Assembly (NCBI RefSeq): GCF_004000985.1
Contig: NZ_BIMH01000034.1
Coordinates: forward strand, 1-59,589
Direction of reading: 5' to 3'
Source: Paenibacillus validus NBRC 15382
Lineage (GTDB): Bacteria > Bacillota > Bacilli > Paenibacillales > NBRC-103111
Length of the DNA stretch: 59,589 nt
Shown piece by piece: positions 34,779 to 44,004 of this stretch (the stretch's first letter is position 1; every line of letters starts with the position of its first letter). Position numbers and translations under genes: made by a program. A model generated the notes under the pieces. It saw only the letters and a program-made list of their open reading frames with translations, made no database searches and was not told the DNA's origin.

Positions 34779-35714
34779 ATGGGAACAAAGACACGTTTGG
34801 GGAAAACCGGGCTGTACGTCAATCCGATCGGGCTCGGCGCCAATGCGGTTGGCGGCCATAATCTGTTTCCGAATCTTAGCGACGAAACCGGAAAAGAAGT
34901 GGTGCGCACCGCGCTCGGCAACGGGATCAACTTTATCGATACGGCCTACATATACGGTCCCGAACGCTCGGAGCAATTGATCGGCGAAGTGCTCAAAGAA
35001 CGGGGCCGCCGCGAAGATGTCGTTATCGCCACCAAAGGCGCGCACAAACCGGTCGACGGCAAGATGACGGTGGACAACTCCCCCGCCTTCCTGAAGCAAG
35101 CGGTCGAAAACAGCCTGAAGCAGCTGCAAACGGACTATATCGATTTGTTTTATATCCACTTTCCCGACGAGCATACGCCTAAGGACGAAGCCGTGGGCGC
35201 ATTGAAGCGGCTGAAGGATGAAGGGAAAATCCGCGCCATCGGCGTATCCAACTTCTCGATCGAACAGCTGAAGGAAGCCAATAAGGACGGCTACGTGGAC
35301 GTGCTGCAAAGCGAATACAACCTGTTCAAACGCGGCGTCGAGCAGGAAATCCTGCCCTATACGGCAGCCAACGGCATCTCGTTCGTCCCTTATTTCCCGC
35401 TGGCTGCCGGACTGCTGGGCGGCAAATACAACAAGGACTCGAAATTCGAGGACAGCCGCGCCAAAAACCCGCTGTTCCAAGGCGAGGAATTTGTCCGCAA
35501 TCTGGACAAGGTGGAGCAGGTCCGTCAAATCGCGGAAGCCAAACATGCGGACGTGGCGCACGTCGTGCTCGCCTGGTATCTTACCCGCGACTCGATCGAC
35601 GCGCTGATCCCCGGCGCGAAAAGACCCGAGCAGGTGCTTAACAACCTGAAAACCCTAGAGGTATCGCTGACCCCCGAGGATATCAGGAATATCGACCAAA
35701 TTTTTCAGGCGTAA
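34779..35714 (+). CDS. Aldo/keto reductase
   Basis: 311-residue NADPH-dependent oxidoreductase of the AKR superfamily, soluble. The catalytic tetrad is visible: Asp in [10 protein letters not shown] with Tyr four residues on, Lys in VIATKGAHK and His in [25 protein letters not shown] and [18 protein letters not shown] are cofactor-binding family motifs. ATG 34779 follows AAGGAGATGAGTGGTAAC; the open frame reaching back to 34674 lacks a ribosome site. It is monocistronic with a terminator at 35784-35812. Substrate cannot be told; many such enzymes detoxify aldehydes or reduce quinones. Confidence 0.93.
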   Translation: MGTKTRLGKTGLYVNPIGLGANAVGGHNLFPNLSDETGKEVVRTALGNGINFIDTAYIYGPERSEQLIGEVLKERGRREDVVIATKGAHKPVDGKMTVDNSPAFLKQAVENSLKQLQTDYIDLFYIHFPDEHTPKDEAVGALKRLKDEGKIRAIGVSNFSIEQLKEANKDGYVDVLQSEYNLFKRGVEQEILPYTAANGISFVPYFPLAAGLLGGKYNKDSKFEDSRAKNPLFQGEEFVRNLDKVEQVRQIAEAKHADVAHVVLAWYLTRDSIDALIPGAKRPEQVLNNLKTLEVSLTPEDIRNIDQIFQA

Positions 35715-35783
35715 CCCGCGAACTGCGGCTCTGACTCCGCTTGCGGTTTCGACAAGAACGCTGCAAGCGGGGCGTACAGCAAA

Positions 35784-35812
35784 GAACCCCCTTCCAATTT
35801 GGAAAGGGGTTC
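35784..35812. terminator. Bidirectional terminator between the reductase and tctC
   Basis: GAACCCC-C-TTCC and GGAA-A-GGGGTTC pair with one mismatch around AATTT, between two convergent genes. T-rich flanks are short on both sides. Confidence 0.65.
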
Positions 35813-35820
35813 AGCTTAAT

Positions 35821-36813
35821 TTACTTAAGTTTCATAGTAGGAATCAGTTCAGAGAAATATTTGAATTGTTCATCTGCAAACTTGCCAAAATCTTCAGGTC
35901 CTTTATAGATCGCGAGCATACTCCGTTCGTCCGCAAACTTTTTGAACGCATCCGATTCAACGGCATATTTCAAAGCGTCAGCCAGCACGGTTTTCACTTC
36001 ATTCGGAGTACCTTTTGGCACTACAAATCCACCCCATCCTGCAAACTGAACATCAATCCCTTTTTCCTTCAGTGTCGGGACATCCGGTAAATTTTTATCC
36101 CGTTCAGCAGTCATAACGGCAAGAACCTTCAGCTTCTTGGCTTCCAGCCCGCTTTTCACTTCCCCGGTGCCGACCATGACTGCATCGACATGGCCTCCCA
36201 TTAATGCGGTTACAGCGGGAGCAGCACCATCAAAAGGAATATCGGTGAATTTAACGCCTGTTTTATTGGCAAATGCGCTGGCGGCAACGTGCCATATGGA
36301 GCCTGATCCCGAATTGCCCACTTTGACTTGCTCCGGATTTTTCTTGGCGAATTCGATAAACTCTTCAATCGTGTTATAAGGAGCGTTTGCTGCAACGGTA
36401 ACGGCTGCAGGAACCATCGTTGCTTGCCCAATGAGATCGAACTTGCTTGGCTCCAAATCAGAGAGTCCTAATGGTTTATGCATAGCGAACTCCGCAGGAA
36501 CATATCCTATGGTGTATCCGTCTTTGGGACTGGCTTGAACGAAGGACATCCCTACGCCGCCTGTGCCGCCTGGTTTATTTACGATTACTACGGGCTTCTT
36601 AAGTTTTTCCTCCATGCCCTTGGCAACCATACGGCCTGTGGCGTCTGAAGCGCCGCCTGCAGCGAATGGAACAACTAACGTAATTTCTTTTTCCGGGAAT
36701 GCTGCTTGTGAGGCTTGTCCCCCTTGCGTTCCCTCTGTTCCCTGTGTACCTTGTGTGCCACAACCAGCCAACAAACCTAAAGACAAGCTTGCAATTAATG
36801 CGATTTTTTTCAT
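35821..36813 (-). CDS. TctC-type substrate-binding lipoprotein (tripartite tricarboxylate transporter family)
   Basis: 330-residue extracytoplasmic solute receptor with lipoprotein signal IALIASLSLGLLAGC. Family motifs: ITLVVPFAAGGASDATGRMVA, NKPGGTGGVGMSFV and NSGSGSIWHVAASAFANKTG. It delivers a carboxylate to the TctAB membrane complex. The ATG at 36813 follows GGGGGAACGAACA, five codons inside a longer frame. It is the last gene of the IclR-aldolase-tctBAC group. Substrate unknown; with the aldolase a sugar acid or hydroxy-dicarboxylate is more likely than citrate. Confidence 0.92.
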   Translation of the reverse strand: MKKIALIASLSLGLLAGCGTQGTQGTEGTQGGQASQAAFPEKEITLVVPFAAGGASDATGRMVAKGMEEKLKKPVVIVNKPGGTGGVGMSFVQASPKDGYTIGYVPAEFAMHKPLGLSDLEPSKFDLIGQATMVPAAVTVAANAPYNTIEEFIEFAKKNPEQVKVGNSGSGSIWHVAASAFANKTGVKFTDIPFDGAAPAVTALMGGHVDAVMVGTGEVKSGLEAKKLKVLAVMTAERDKNLPDVPTLKEKGIDVQFAGWGGFVVPKGTPNEVKTVLADALKYAVESDAFKKFADERSMLAIYKGPEDFGKFADEQFKYFSELIPTMKLK

Positions 36814-36854
36814 TGTTCGTTCCCCCATGAAGGTTTTTTATGGTTTAATGCATG

Positions 36855-38360
36855 TTACATCTCGATATCCGCGGCAAAACCGGATTTCTTTTTCCTGATT
36901 TCGGCGATGACGCTAAGAACTAGCACAATAAGAGAAATGACTAACAAGGAGCCGGATAACGGCCGTTGAAACAACTCCAGCAAGTTGCCATGAAACATTT
37001 TATACGACTGCAATAAAGAGCTTTCCATGAGCTTGCTTAATACAAACGTCAATACAATGGGTGCCATGGGAATGTCGAGTTTTTTCATGACGTAGCCGAT
37101 GATGCCGAAAACAAACATGACGCCAACATCCCAGAGGCTGTTATTGACGGTATATGCCCCTAGTACAGAAATGATCAGGATAATCGGATACAGGAGCTTG
37201 GCAGGAACCATCGTAATTTTTGCCCACATCCCCGCCAAAGGCAAATTCATGATCAGCAAAAAGAAATTGCCGATAAACATACTTGCGATAATCGCCCAGA
37301 CGAAGCCCGGGTTATTCTGGAACAGCACTGGCCCTGGAGTCAGCCCATGCATGATGAAAGCTCCCAAAAGAATCGCAATGGTCGGTGAGCTTGGAATTCC
37401 CAGCGTGAACAATGGAATAAGCGCTGCTCCGCAATACGAATTGTTGGCGGTTTCAGGACCGGCAACACCTTCGATTGCACCTTTCCCGAAACGTGAAGGA
37501 TCTTTGGCAATCTTCTTTTCCAATGAGTAGGAAAGCAGAGCCGGGATGACAGAGTTCGTGCCCGGGATCAAGCCCGTTATAAATCCAAGCACGGTTCCCC
37601 GGCCTATAGAGTTCACCGTCGGTTTCCATTCTTCGCGTCTGGGCAGAAGCCCTTTCACTTTGGCCGGTTTCTCCGAATTTGTGAGGTTCTCCATACCAAG
37701 CAGGATCTCCGAGAGCCCGAACAAGCCCATCGCGATAGTGACTAAATCAAACCCGTTCATTAAATACGGCTCGCCGAAAGTGAACCGGACCGCTCCGGAA
37801 ACAGGGTCCATCCCGACCAGAGACAATGTTAACCCGATGAACGCCGCAATCAAACCCCGAACGAGCGACTTGCCCATTAAACCAATGACCATGATGAGAC
37901 CGAATACCATCAGAGCGAAAAATTCCGGCGGACCGAACCGCAAGGCAAAGTCCGCCAAGACCGGGCCGATCAATGCCAGGCCGATGATCGATACGGTCCC
38001 TCCGATGAAGGAGCCGATCCCCGCCACACCAAGGGCAACCCCTGCCCTTCCCTGCTTAGCCAAAGGATGGCCGTCCAAGCAGGTAATAACGGATGCTGCC
38101 TCTCCGGGCGTGTTAATTAGAACGGAAGTGACGGTCCCTCCATACATACCGCCGTAATAAATCCCAGCCAACATAATAATGGCGGAAACCGGTTCCATCC
38201 CAAAGGTTACCGGAATCAGCAAGGCTGTAGCCGTTGTCGGGCCAAGCCCGGGCAATACGCCTACAAACATCCCTACAGTAACGCCAATCAAGCAATACAG
38301 CAAATTCCACCAGGTAAGCGCTGTCTCGAAACCTGCAAGCAATTGCATAAGAGATTCCAT
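36855..38360 (-). CDS. TctA-type large permease subunit
   Basis: 501-residue integral membrane protein with about 12 hydrophobic segments. Diagnostic motifs: GVLPGLGPTTATALLIPVTF near the N-terminus, GGMYGGTVTSVLINTPGEAASVITCLDGHPLAKQG as the substrate region, and TGLIPGTNSVIPALLSY. ATG 38360 follows AGGAGGAAGTAA. It lies 13 nt after tctB and 41 nt before tctC. It imports by cation coupling with TctB. Confidence 0.94.
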   Translation of the reverse strand: MESLMQLLAGFETALTWWNLLYCLIGVTVGMFVGVLPGLGPTTATALLIPVTFGMEPVSAIIMLAGIYYGGMYGGTVTSVLINTPGEAASVITCLDGHPLAKQGRAGVALGVAGIGSFIGGTVSIIGLALIGPVLADFALRFGPPEFFALMVFGLIMVIGLMGKSLVRGLIAAFIGLTLSLVGMDPVSGAVRFTFGEPYLMNGFDLVTIAMGLFGLSEILLGMENLTNSEKPAKVKGLLPRREEWKPTVNSIGRGTVLGFITGLIPGTNSVIPALLSYSLEKKIAKDPSRFGKGAIEGVAGPETANNSYCGAALIPLFTLGIPSSPTIAILLGAFIMHGLTPGPVLFQNNPGFVWAIIASMFIGNFFLLIMNLPLAGMWAKITMVPAKLLYPIILIISVLGAYTVNNSLWDVGVMFVFGIIGYVMKKLDIPMAPIVLTFVLSKLMESSLLQSYKMFHGNLLELFQRPLSGSLLVISLIVLVLSVIAEIRKKKSGFAADIEM

Positions 38361-38373
38361 TTACTTCCTCCTA

Positions 38374-38850
38374 TTACCATCCAAACATGTTGACTGGAAG
38401 CGGAATATCAAAGAATGATTTGAACACTATAAACAATATGATGGATGTTACTGCCGAGATGGCGAGCCCCGAATACCACTTATATTCGCGAACAAGCAGA
38501 ATAAAAAGCAATACGGTGCTTGCAATAATAAAGCCGGTAAAATTCACAATGAGCATAAACACAACCACCGACGCCAGAACGGACAAAATATTTCCTAACT
38601 CTCGACCCTTGGGAAAAATATCTTTAAATTGGAACACTTCTTTTTTTACCGATTGCCAGATATAAACGATAGAAATAATGATCAGAATGCCGCTCAGCCA
38701 TCTGGGAAACATACCGGGACCAGGTCCGAAAGCCGTGTAATATTTCAGAGAGAAGGATTGCCAAAAAACAATGGAAGCGAAAATAAGCAACACAATACCT
38801 GTCCAAAATCCCGCATTTTTTACTAAACCGCTTTCTTTCGCATGATCCAA
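38374..38850 (-). CDS. TctB-type small permease subunit
   Basis: 158-residue membrane protein with four hydrophobic segments (about 15-33, 50-68, 83-103, 112-142). GPGPGMFPRWLSGILIIISIVY is the TctB signature. I use TTG 38850 because AAAGGAGG precedes it by 8 nt; a GTG three codons upstream overlaps the ribosome site. Partner of TctA. Confidence 0.88.
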   Translation of the reverse strand: MDHAKESGLVKNAGFWTGIVLLIFASIVFWQSFSLKYYTAFGPGPGMFPRWLSGILIIISIVYIWQSVKKEVFQFKDIFPKGRELGNILSVLASVVVFMLIVNFTGFIIASTVLLFILLVREYKWYSGLAISAVTSIILFIVFKSFFDIPLPVNMFGW

Positions 38851-38896
38851 GCCGTTCACCTCCTTTTATTGATGTGGTTCAGGTCGAATCGGAAGA

Positions 38897-39535
38897 CTAG
38901 CGTGCTGCGGCAACCGCCTGAAGAAACTCTTTGGCAGCAGCCGTAACCTTGCGATAGTCACCATCCTTTTGCGCCGCTTTACTAATATAGCTGCCTACCC
39001 CGACCCCTACACAGCCGGCTTGCAGCCATTCGTGAACATTCTGTGGGGTAACTCCGCCTGTCGGTGCAATCGGAGCTTGCGGTACTGGAGCTTTGACGGC
39101 TTTTATATACTGCGGTCCGACTACTTCGGCCGGGAATAGCTTCACAATGTCTGCACCCGCTTCTATACTTTCCAATACCTCTTTCGGAGTGAAAGCGCCG
39201 CTTATCGTAATGGCCTGGTAGCGATTGGCCATCTTGATCATTTCCGGATTCAGCTGCGGACTTACTAAAAGCTCAGCCCCCGCCAATATAGCCGCTCTGG
39301 CGGTTTCGCCATCCAGAATCGTACCCGCGCCAATTAAAACGTCGCTATATTTGTCAGCTAACGTGCGAATCACTTGGAGTGCATTCGGCACACTCATCGT
39401 GATTTCCAGTACTTTAATTCCGCCTTCTATCGCAGCTTCCGCAACAGCCAGCGCTTCCTGTTCGTTATCGGAACGGATAATGAGGACGATTCCGCTTTCA
39501 TAAATCTTGTTTAGGTTCTCTAGCTTTCTCCACAT
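38897..39535 (-). CDS. eda: KDPG / 4-hydroxy-2-oxoglutarate aldolase
   Basis: 212-residue class I aldolase. Catalytic Glu is in LEITMSVPNALQVI, the substrate-binding GAGTILDGE region is intact, and the Schiff-base Lys is in DIVKLFPAEVVGPQYIKAVKAP. APTGGVTPQNVHEWLQAG closes the barrel. It splits KDPG (or KHG) to pyruvate plus an aldehyde. ATG 39535 follows GGAGGACATACT. It lies between the IclR gene and the tct transporter, indicating catabolism of an imported sugar acid. Confidence 0.92.
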   Translation of the reverse strand: MWRKLENLNKIYESGIVLIIRSDNEQEALAVAEAAIEGGIKVLEITMSVPNALQVIRTLADKYSDVLIGAGTILDGETARAAILAGAELLVSPQLNPEMIKMANRYQAITISGAFTPKEVLESIEAGADIVKLFPAEVVGPQYIKAVKAPVPQAPIAPTGGVTPQNVHEWLQAGCVGVGVGSYISKAAQKDGDYRKVTAAAKEFLQAVAAAR

Positions 39536-39595
39536 AGTATGTCCTCCACGTTGTTTAATATTTCATTTGAATAATGCCATCCGTTTCCGCTTACC

Positions 39596-40390
39596 TTACA
39601 TAGGATCCATATACAGCCTCTCGCCGCTGTAACCGAGCTGACGAGAAAGTTTCAACGCCGTTTCTTTGACCAATTTCACGATCATCTCTTCACGCTCTGG
39701 CGTCATGTTAGAACGGATGCTGGCCACACTAATCGCAGCAACCGGATTATTCGATTGGTCATATATGGCCGAACCGATACAATACATCTCCAAATTATCT
39801 TCACGGTCATCAATCGAGTAACCTCGTTCGCGTATTTCCTTCATATCCTGTAAAATATCCGGCAAAGTCACTTTCGAATACGGTGTCTTCCCCTCAATTT
39901 CACCATCACCCAGGATGTATTGAATCTTATCCGTAGGAAACGCTGCCAACAAGGCTTTCCCAAGACCTGTAGTGTGCATGAATCGTCGAGAACCCAGTTT
40001 GGCTGTCGGTCGCATGACCGAGTAATTTTCCGCTTTATCCAAGTAAACAATCTTACCTTTGTCTTCAATCCCCAGAAAAACGGTGCTGCCGGTCTGTTTG
40101 TTTAATTCTTCCAGAAAAGGCCTTGCTCGCTGCGGAAGTCCCAAGTTGGACAGATACTTACTGCCCACTTCAAATGCACCCAACCCTAGACGATAACTTT
40201 TTAACCGCACGTCATCCATCTCTATAAAACCTTTATAGAGCAAGGTTTGCACCAATTCAAAACCACTGCTTTTAGGGAGGCCTAACCCCGTACAGATTTC
40301 ATTCAGGGTTAAGGAAGAACCACTATTAGCAAGTAAGTATAAAAGATCTACCACCCTCTCAGCCGATTTATTCATACGAAACTTTTCCAT
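39596..40390 (-). CDS. IclR-family transcriptional regulator
   Basis: 264-residue regulator. The winged helix (about 5-70) has LTLNEICTGLGLPKSSGFELVQTL; the effector domain has RRFMHTTGLGKALLAAFP, the family's ligand region, and DREDNLEMYCIGSAIYDQSNNPVAAISVA. KdgR and related IclR proteins sense sugar acids such as KDG. ATG 40390 follows AAAGGAGAGTCT; an upstream open frame to 40450 crosses the operator. The same 14-bp operator also occurs in the promoter of the divergent kinase gene. Confidence 0.92.
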   Translation of the reverse strand: MEKFRMNKSAERVVDLLYLLANSGSSLTLNEICTGLGLPKSSGFELVQTLLYKGFIEMDDVRLKSYRLGLGAFEVGSKYLSNLGLPQRARPFLEELNKQTGSTVFLGIEDKGKIVYLDKAENYSVMRPTAKLGSRRFMHTTGLGKALLAAFPTDKIQYILGDGEIEGKTPYSKVTLPDILQDMKEIRERGYSIDDREDNLEMYCIGSAIYDQSNNPVAAISVASIRSNMTPEREEMIVKLVKETALKLSRQLGYSGERLYMDPM

Positions 40391-40423
40391 AGACTCTCCT
40401 TTTGAATCATGATATACATTCGG

Positions 40424-40437
40424 TTCGCATATGTGAA
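40424..40437. promoter_or_regulatory. IclR-type operator, copy near the iclR start
   Basis: TTCGCATATGTGAA is an imperfect palindrome 34 bp upstream of the IclR gene start. Its exact reverse complement occurs at 40636-40649. Two copies of a 14-mer in inverted orientation flanking a divergent intergenic region are unlikely by chance. Confidence 0.65.
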
Positions 40438-40635
40438 TCAATTTCGCCATTTAGAACTTTCAACGTAATTATAAATAGAAACACTGATGAATTCAATATC
40501 CTCCTTCAAAAATATTTCTACGGAGTTCTGCTGGAACATTATGCATGTTCTCTATATGAAAAGTGTAAAACGGGATTGAAATACTTAGTGGAATTGATAT
40601 ACTCTATATATAACGATTCACAATCACGAATTAAG

Positions 40636-40649
40636 TTCACATATGCGAA
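40636..40649. promoter_or_regulatory. IclR-type operator, copy near the kinase start
   Basis: TTCACATATGCGAA, the exact reverse complement of the copy at 40424-40437, lies 66 bp before the kinase start, with no other function evident. The roughly 200 bp between the copies hold no gene. Confidence 0.65.
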
Positions 40650-40714
40650 CGATAAATAAGAAGCGCTTTATTAGCGCCGATGCCTTTTAACATGACTTCT
40701 TGGAGGAACGTAAC

Positions 40715-41323
40715 TTGGAACCTACCGTCATTTTTTTGATTGGTCCTGCGGGATCTGGAAAATCGACTATCGGTAAACTGATCTCATCTAAGTACAATTG
40801 TTGTTATCTTGATAAAGATGTGGTTTGCAACAAATTAACCGGCCTCATCCTGGAATCGAACGGGTATTCGCCTCATGAGCGGGACGGCTGCACGTTTTAC
40901 AGCGATGTCGTTATGGATCTTGAATACCAAACCTTGCTTGATATAGCCAATGACAACCTGCAACTTGGCAGGTCCGTAGTATTGGATGCCCCTTTCCTTG
41001 GCTACTTTTCTAACAGAAATTATATTCATGAGCTAAAAGAGAAGTATGACTGGCAGAACGTCAAACCGTTAGTCCTGCAAGTCACCGTTGATTTTTCAGT
41101 ATTGAAAGAAAGAATGCAAGCCCGCGCGCTGGAAAGAGACGCTTGGAAATTCAGCAATTGGGACACCTTTATACAAAGCATTCAAGAAAAGCAGTGTTTA
41201 TGGGAAGGCATTGAAATCTTACAATTTGATAATAGTTCTGCAACGGTCGACTTGGACAAGCTATATCACATATTGCCTTTTACACCTGCCCAAGGTTCCT
41301 CCGCTCTCCCTCCGCGTCCCTGA
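40715..41323 (+). CDS. P-loop small-molecule kinase (AAA/zeta-like family)
   Basis: 202-residue soluble protein. It opens VIFLIGPAGSGKSTIGKLIS (Walker A at residues 10-18), continues YLDKDVVCNKLTG like gluconate/shikimate-type kinases, and has RSVVLDAPFLGYFSN as a Walker-B-like strand and RMQARALERDAWKFSNWD as a lid with arginines. The family phosphorylates small metabolites. I choose TTG 40715, 8 nt after GGAGG, over a TTG at 40700 overlapping that site. Divergent from IclR/eda and sharing its operator, it may phosphorylate the acid that Eda then cleaves. That role is inferred. Confidence 0.75.
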   Translation: MEPTVIFLIGPAGSGKSTIGKLISSKYNCCYLDKDVVCNKLTGLILESNGYSPHERDGCTFYSDVVMDLEYQTLLDIANDNLQLGRSVVLDAPFLGYFSNRNYIHELKEKYDWQNVKPLVLQVTVDFSVLKERMQARALERDAWKFSNWDTFIQSIQEKQCLWEGIEILQFDNSSATVDLDKLYHILPFTPAQGSSALPPRP

Positions 41324-41360
41324 ACGAACGGCTATGTGATACCCTTGTCTAAAGCCTTGA

Positions 41361-41510
41361 TTACGGCTTACCGCCAAGCGTCCTTACGAGAACCCCTTCA
41401 GGACTAATGTAGTAGATTAGAGCTTTCGCGGTATACGTAAGCATACCGGTGCCGGTGTCAAAATGCGCCTGGTCTTCGCCATCCCTAATGGTGACCGGTT
41501 GACCGTCCAT
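41361..41510 (-). CDS. Possible 49-residue protein or gene remnant
   Basis: Minus-strand frame MDGQPVTIRDGEDQAHFDTG continuing through LIYYISPEGVLVRTLGGKP to TAA. The codon use looks protein-like, but the ribosome site is poor (AAAGGA 16 nt upstream) and the frame also extends a little upstream without a start, so it may be the tail of a lost gene. I recognise no family. The rest of the 309-bp gap holds only the hairpin at 41583-41620. Confidence 0.3.
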   Translation of the reverse strand: MDGQPVTIRDGEDQAHFDTGTGMLTYTAKALIYYISPEGVLVRTLGGKP

Positions 41511-41582
41511 CTTAACCGCAATTCCTTTCTTTCAAACTCTCAACGAAAAGACAAGGCGATCTAACCCTGCCTCAACACAAAA

Positions 41583-41620
41583 AGAAGCCTTCCACCGTAC
41601 TTCAGTGGCAAGGCTCCTTT
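41583..41620 (-). terminator. Hairpin terminator downstream of the GH4 operon (repeat-family member)
   Basis: On the minus strand AGCCTTGCCAC pairs with GTGGAAGGCT (one bulge), followed by CTTTTT, 13 nt after the GH4 stop. About 30 bp of it recur nearly unchanged at 54324-54355, so it belongs to the dispersed repeat seen in the right part of the window. Confidence 0.7.
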
Positions 41621-41632
41621 TCATTTCCAAAC

Positions 41633-42931
41633 TTATACAAACTTAGGTAACCAATCCCCATGAGCTTCAATTAAATCATCACACATCGCTACGATATCAT
41701 CGATTGATAGTTCCGCTGCTGTATGCGGGTCAAGCATCGCGGCATGATAAATATGCTCTTTTTTCCCTGTTTTCGCAGCTTCCAAGGTTAACAGCTGCGT
41801 ATTGATATTGGTGCGGTTCAATGCAGCAAGCTGCTGAGGCAGATCCCCAATATACGTTGGTGTAATCCCGCTTGAATCTACCAAGCAGGGAACTTCGACT
41901 ATGGCTTCCTTCGGAAGATTCGTAATCAAACCCGTATTCCTTACATTTCCGCCGATTTTGAACGGCTTGTTTGTTTCCATGGCCTCAAACATATAAGATG
42001 CGTATTCATGAGACCGGACGTGGCTCAAAGCTTTGTTATTCACCAGCTCATCACGCATGGTTGCCCATCTTGCAATCTGTCGTTCGCAACGGCGCAGGTA
42101 CTCATCGATCGGAATATTGAAGCGCTCAATCAACTCGGGATAGTTTTTTTTGATAAAGTACGGGTGATATTCCGCATTATGCTCGGAAGATTCCGTAACG
42201 TAATATCCAAATCGGAACATCATTTCAAAACGAACCATGTCGTCGTGCTTTTCTTTTTGCTTCTCACGGGCACGGCGCTTGATTTCCGGATATAAATCCA
42301 CTCCGTCTTTTGTTACTTCAAGCAACCATGCCATGTGGTTAATGCCAGCGATTTTAGTTTGTACCCCTTCACTCTCCATCTCTAATGCCTCAAATAAGTC
42401 CGGTATGCATCTTTGTACACTGTGGCACAAACCAACGGTTTTTACACCACCGGTTGTCGTCATTGCATTGGTCAGCACCGCCATGGGATTCGTATAATTG
42501 AGAAACCATGCATCCGGGCAAACCTCATTCATATCTTTGGCAAAATCGAGCAATACCGGAATGGTTCGGAGATTTCGAAAAATACCCCCTATACCTAAGG
42601 TATCGCCTATCGTTTGCTGCAAACCGTATTTCTTCGGTATTTCAAAATCTGTAATGGTGCATGGATCGTAGCCGCCAACTTGTATTGCATTGACAACGTA
42701 CTTCGCCCCACGGAGCGCATCTTTTCGGTTTGTATATGCTTTTACAACGCATGTGCTTCCAAGGGTAAGCTTTAAATTATTTAGCATGTTCTCAGAATCT
42801 TTAAGGCGTTCTTCATTGATATCGAACAAGGCTAGTTCAAAGCCTTGCAGCGCTGGAGTCATCATGCAGTCACCCAACACATTTTTAGCAAATACTGAAC
42901 TGCCTGCACCTAGGAAAGTAATCTTTGACAT
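41633..42931 (-). CDS. Family 4 glycosidase, alpha-galactosidase/galacturonidase type
   Basis: 432-residue NAD+- and Mn2+-dependent glycosidase. The N-terminal Rossmann motif is ITFLGAGSSVFAKNVLGD; the metal ligand cysteine sits in GLCHSVQ (Cys169-His170-Ser171-Val172); NYTNPMAVLT and INHMAWLLEV are substrate motifs. In GH4 the CHSV tetrad goes with alpha-galactosidases, whereas phospho-glucosidases have C-D/N-x-P; LplD-like alpha-galacturonidases are also close. It acts in the cytoplasm on oligosaccharide imported by the upstream ABC transporter, as last gene of that operon. ATG 42931 follows GGAGGCAAGAAAC. Confidence 0.88.
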   Translation of the reverse strand: MSKITFLGAGSSVFAKNVLGDCMMTPALQGFELALFDINEERLKDSENMLNNLKLTLGSTCVVKAYTNRKDALRGAKYVVNAIQVGGYDPCTITDFEIPKKYGLQQTIGDTLGIGGIFRNLRTIPVLLDFAKDMNEVCPDAWFLNYTNPMAVLTNAMTTTGGVKTVGLCHSVQRCIPDLFEALEMESEGVQTKIAGINHMAWLLEVTKDGVDLYPEIKRRAREKQKEKHDDMVRFEMMFRFGYYVTESSEHNAEYHPYFIKKNYPELIERFNIPIDEYLRRCERQIARWATMRDELVNNKALSHVRSHEYASYMFEAMETNKPFKIGGNVRNTGLITNLPKEAIVEVPCLVDSSGITPTYIGDLPQQLAALNRTNINTQLLTLEAAKTGKKEHIYHAAMLDPHTAAELSIDDIVAMCDDLIEAHGDWLPKFV

Positions 42932-42962
42932 GTTTCTTGCCTCCTACTTTTATGTAAAAATT

Positions 42963-43955
42963 TTAGAATCCAGCTAATCTGACGGCCAGTTTCATGGCTT
43001 GAACTGTTGCACCCGGGTCAGAGGTACCTTTACCTGCAATATCAAAAGCTGTTCCGTGTGCAGGTGTAGCGATGGCGATAGGAAGTCCTCCGCTGACAGT
43101 AACGCCTTTGTTAAAGCCCAATAACTTCATCCCCGTCTGAGCCTGATCGTGATACATACTAACCAAACAATCAAAAGGTTTTGTTTGTAAACGCAAGAAA
43201 ATGGTGTCTGCGGGATAAGGGCCTACTACGTTAATCCCTTGCTCCCGGGCTTCATGAATGGCCGGGCTGATTTCGTCAATTTCCTCCGTGCCGAGCAGTC
43301 CTCCATCGCCGGCATGCGGATTAAGGGCCGCTACAGCAATTCGGGGATTGTCGAATCCAACACTGATTAATGTATCATGTGCAAAACGAATGATGCGGGC
43401 AACACGTTCTTTCTTAATCAGGCTGCTGACTTCTTTTAACGGTACGTGGGATGTTATTCGCGTAAACCAAAGATCTCCCATGACGTTAATTTCACTAAAT
43501 CCTTCTTTGCAATCAAGAAGCGAAGCGAAAAAATGCAGCTCATCTTGAAAATGAAATCCACCGCTATGTAACGCTTCCTTATTAATAGGAGCATAAACGA
43601 AACCGTCCAACTTTTTTTGCTGCGCCAGCTTCAGTACGAACGTCAATGTTTCACCCGTTGCTTTACCGGAATCTATTGACAATTGGCCTAACGTATACGA
43701 GTCTGTCGACAAATTTTGCAAATCGATGAAATAAATCTGGTCTTCGCTGTCGATTTGATCGATCGTATCAATTTTTTGATAAGAAACGGATACGCCTGCT
43801 ATAGCTTGCCCTTGCTGAAAAACACGTTCATCGCCGACCAAAACCCATGTCGCCAGTTGCCGGATTTCTTCGGATTGGAGAGATTTTGCAACCAATTCCG
43901 ATCCGATGCCTGTTGCATCTCCTAATGTTAAGCCCATTAACGGTTTTCTCTTCAT
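42963..43955 (-). CDS. PdxA-family 4-phospho-acid dehydrogenase
   Basis: 330-residue NAD-dependent, metal-binding dehydrogenase. MGLTLGDATGIGSELVAKSL starts the family fold; HSGGFHFQDELHFFASLL, ITSHVPLKEVSSLI, ALNPHAGDGGLLGTEE and MYHDQAQTGMKLLGF give the three metal histidines. PdxA makes pyridoxal precursor, but PdxA2 paralogues in sugar operons oxidise 4-phospho-threonate or -erythronate. Its place between a sugar transporter and a glycosidase, with no pdxJ, points to the catabolic type. The matching DUF1537 kinase is absent here. ATG 43955 has GGGGAAGCGGGAGC upstream. Confidence 0.88.
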   Translation of the reverse strand: MKRKPLMGLTLGDATGIGSELVAKSLQSEEIRQLATWVLVGDERVFQQGQAIAGVSVSYQKIDTIDQIDSEDQIYFIDLQNLSTDSYTLGQLSIDSGKATGETLTFVLKLAQQKKLDGFVYAPINKEALHSGGFHFQDELHFFASLLDCKEGFSEINVMGDLWFTRITSHVPLKEVSSLIKKERVARIIRFAHDTLISVGFDNPRIAVAALNPHAGDGGLLGTEEIDEISPAIHEAREQGINVVGPYPADTIFLRLQTKPFDCLVSMYHDQAQTGMKLLGFNKGVTVSGGLPIAIATPAHGTAFDIAGKGTSDPGATVQAMKLAVRLAGF

Positions 43956-44004
43956 GCTCCCGCTTCCCCTTCTTCATAGCTTTGATCACCTAATTGATCA
44001 TCTA

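Noticed and set aside
41633..42931. 6-phospho-beta- or alpha-glucosidase for the GH4 gene
   Set aside because: The cysteine motif is CHSV, as in alpha-galactosidases, and the operon has an ABC transporter, not a PTS that would supply phosphorylated sugars.
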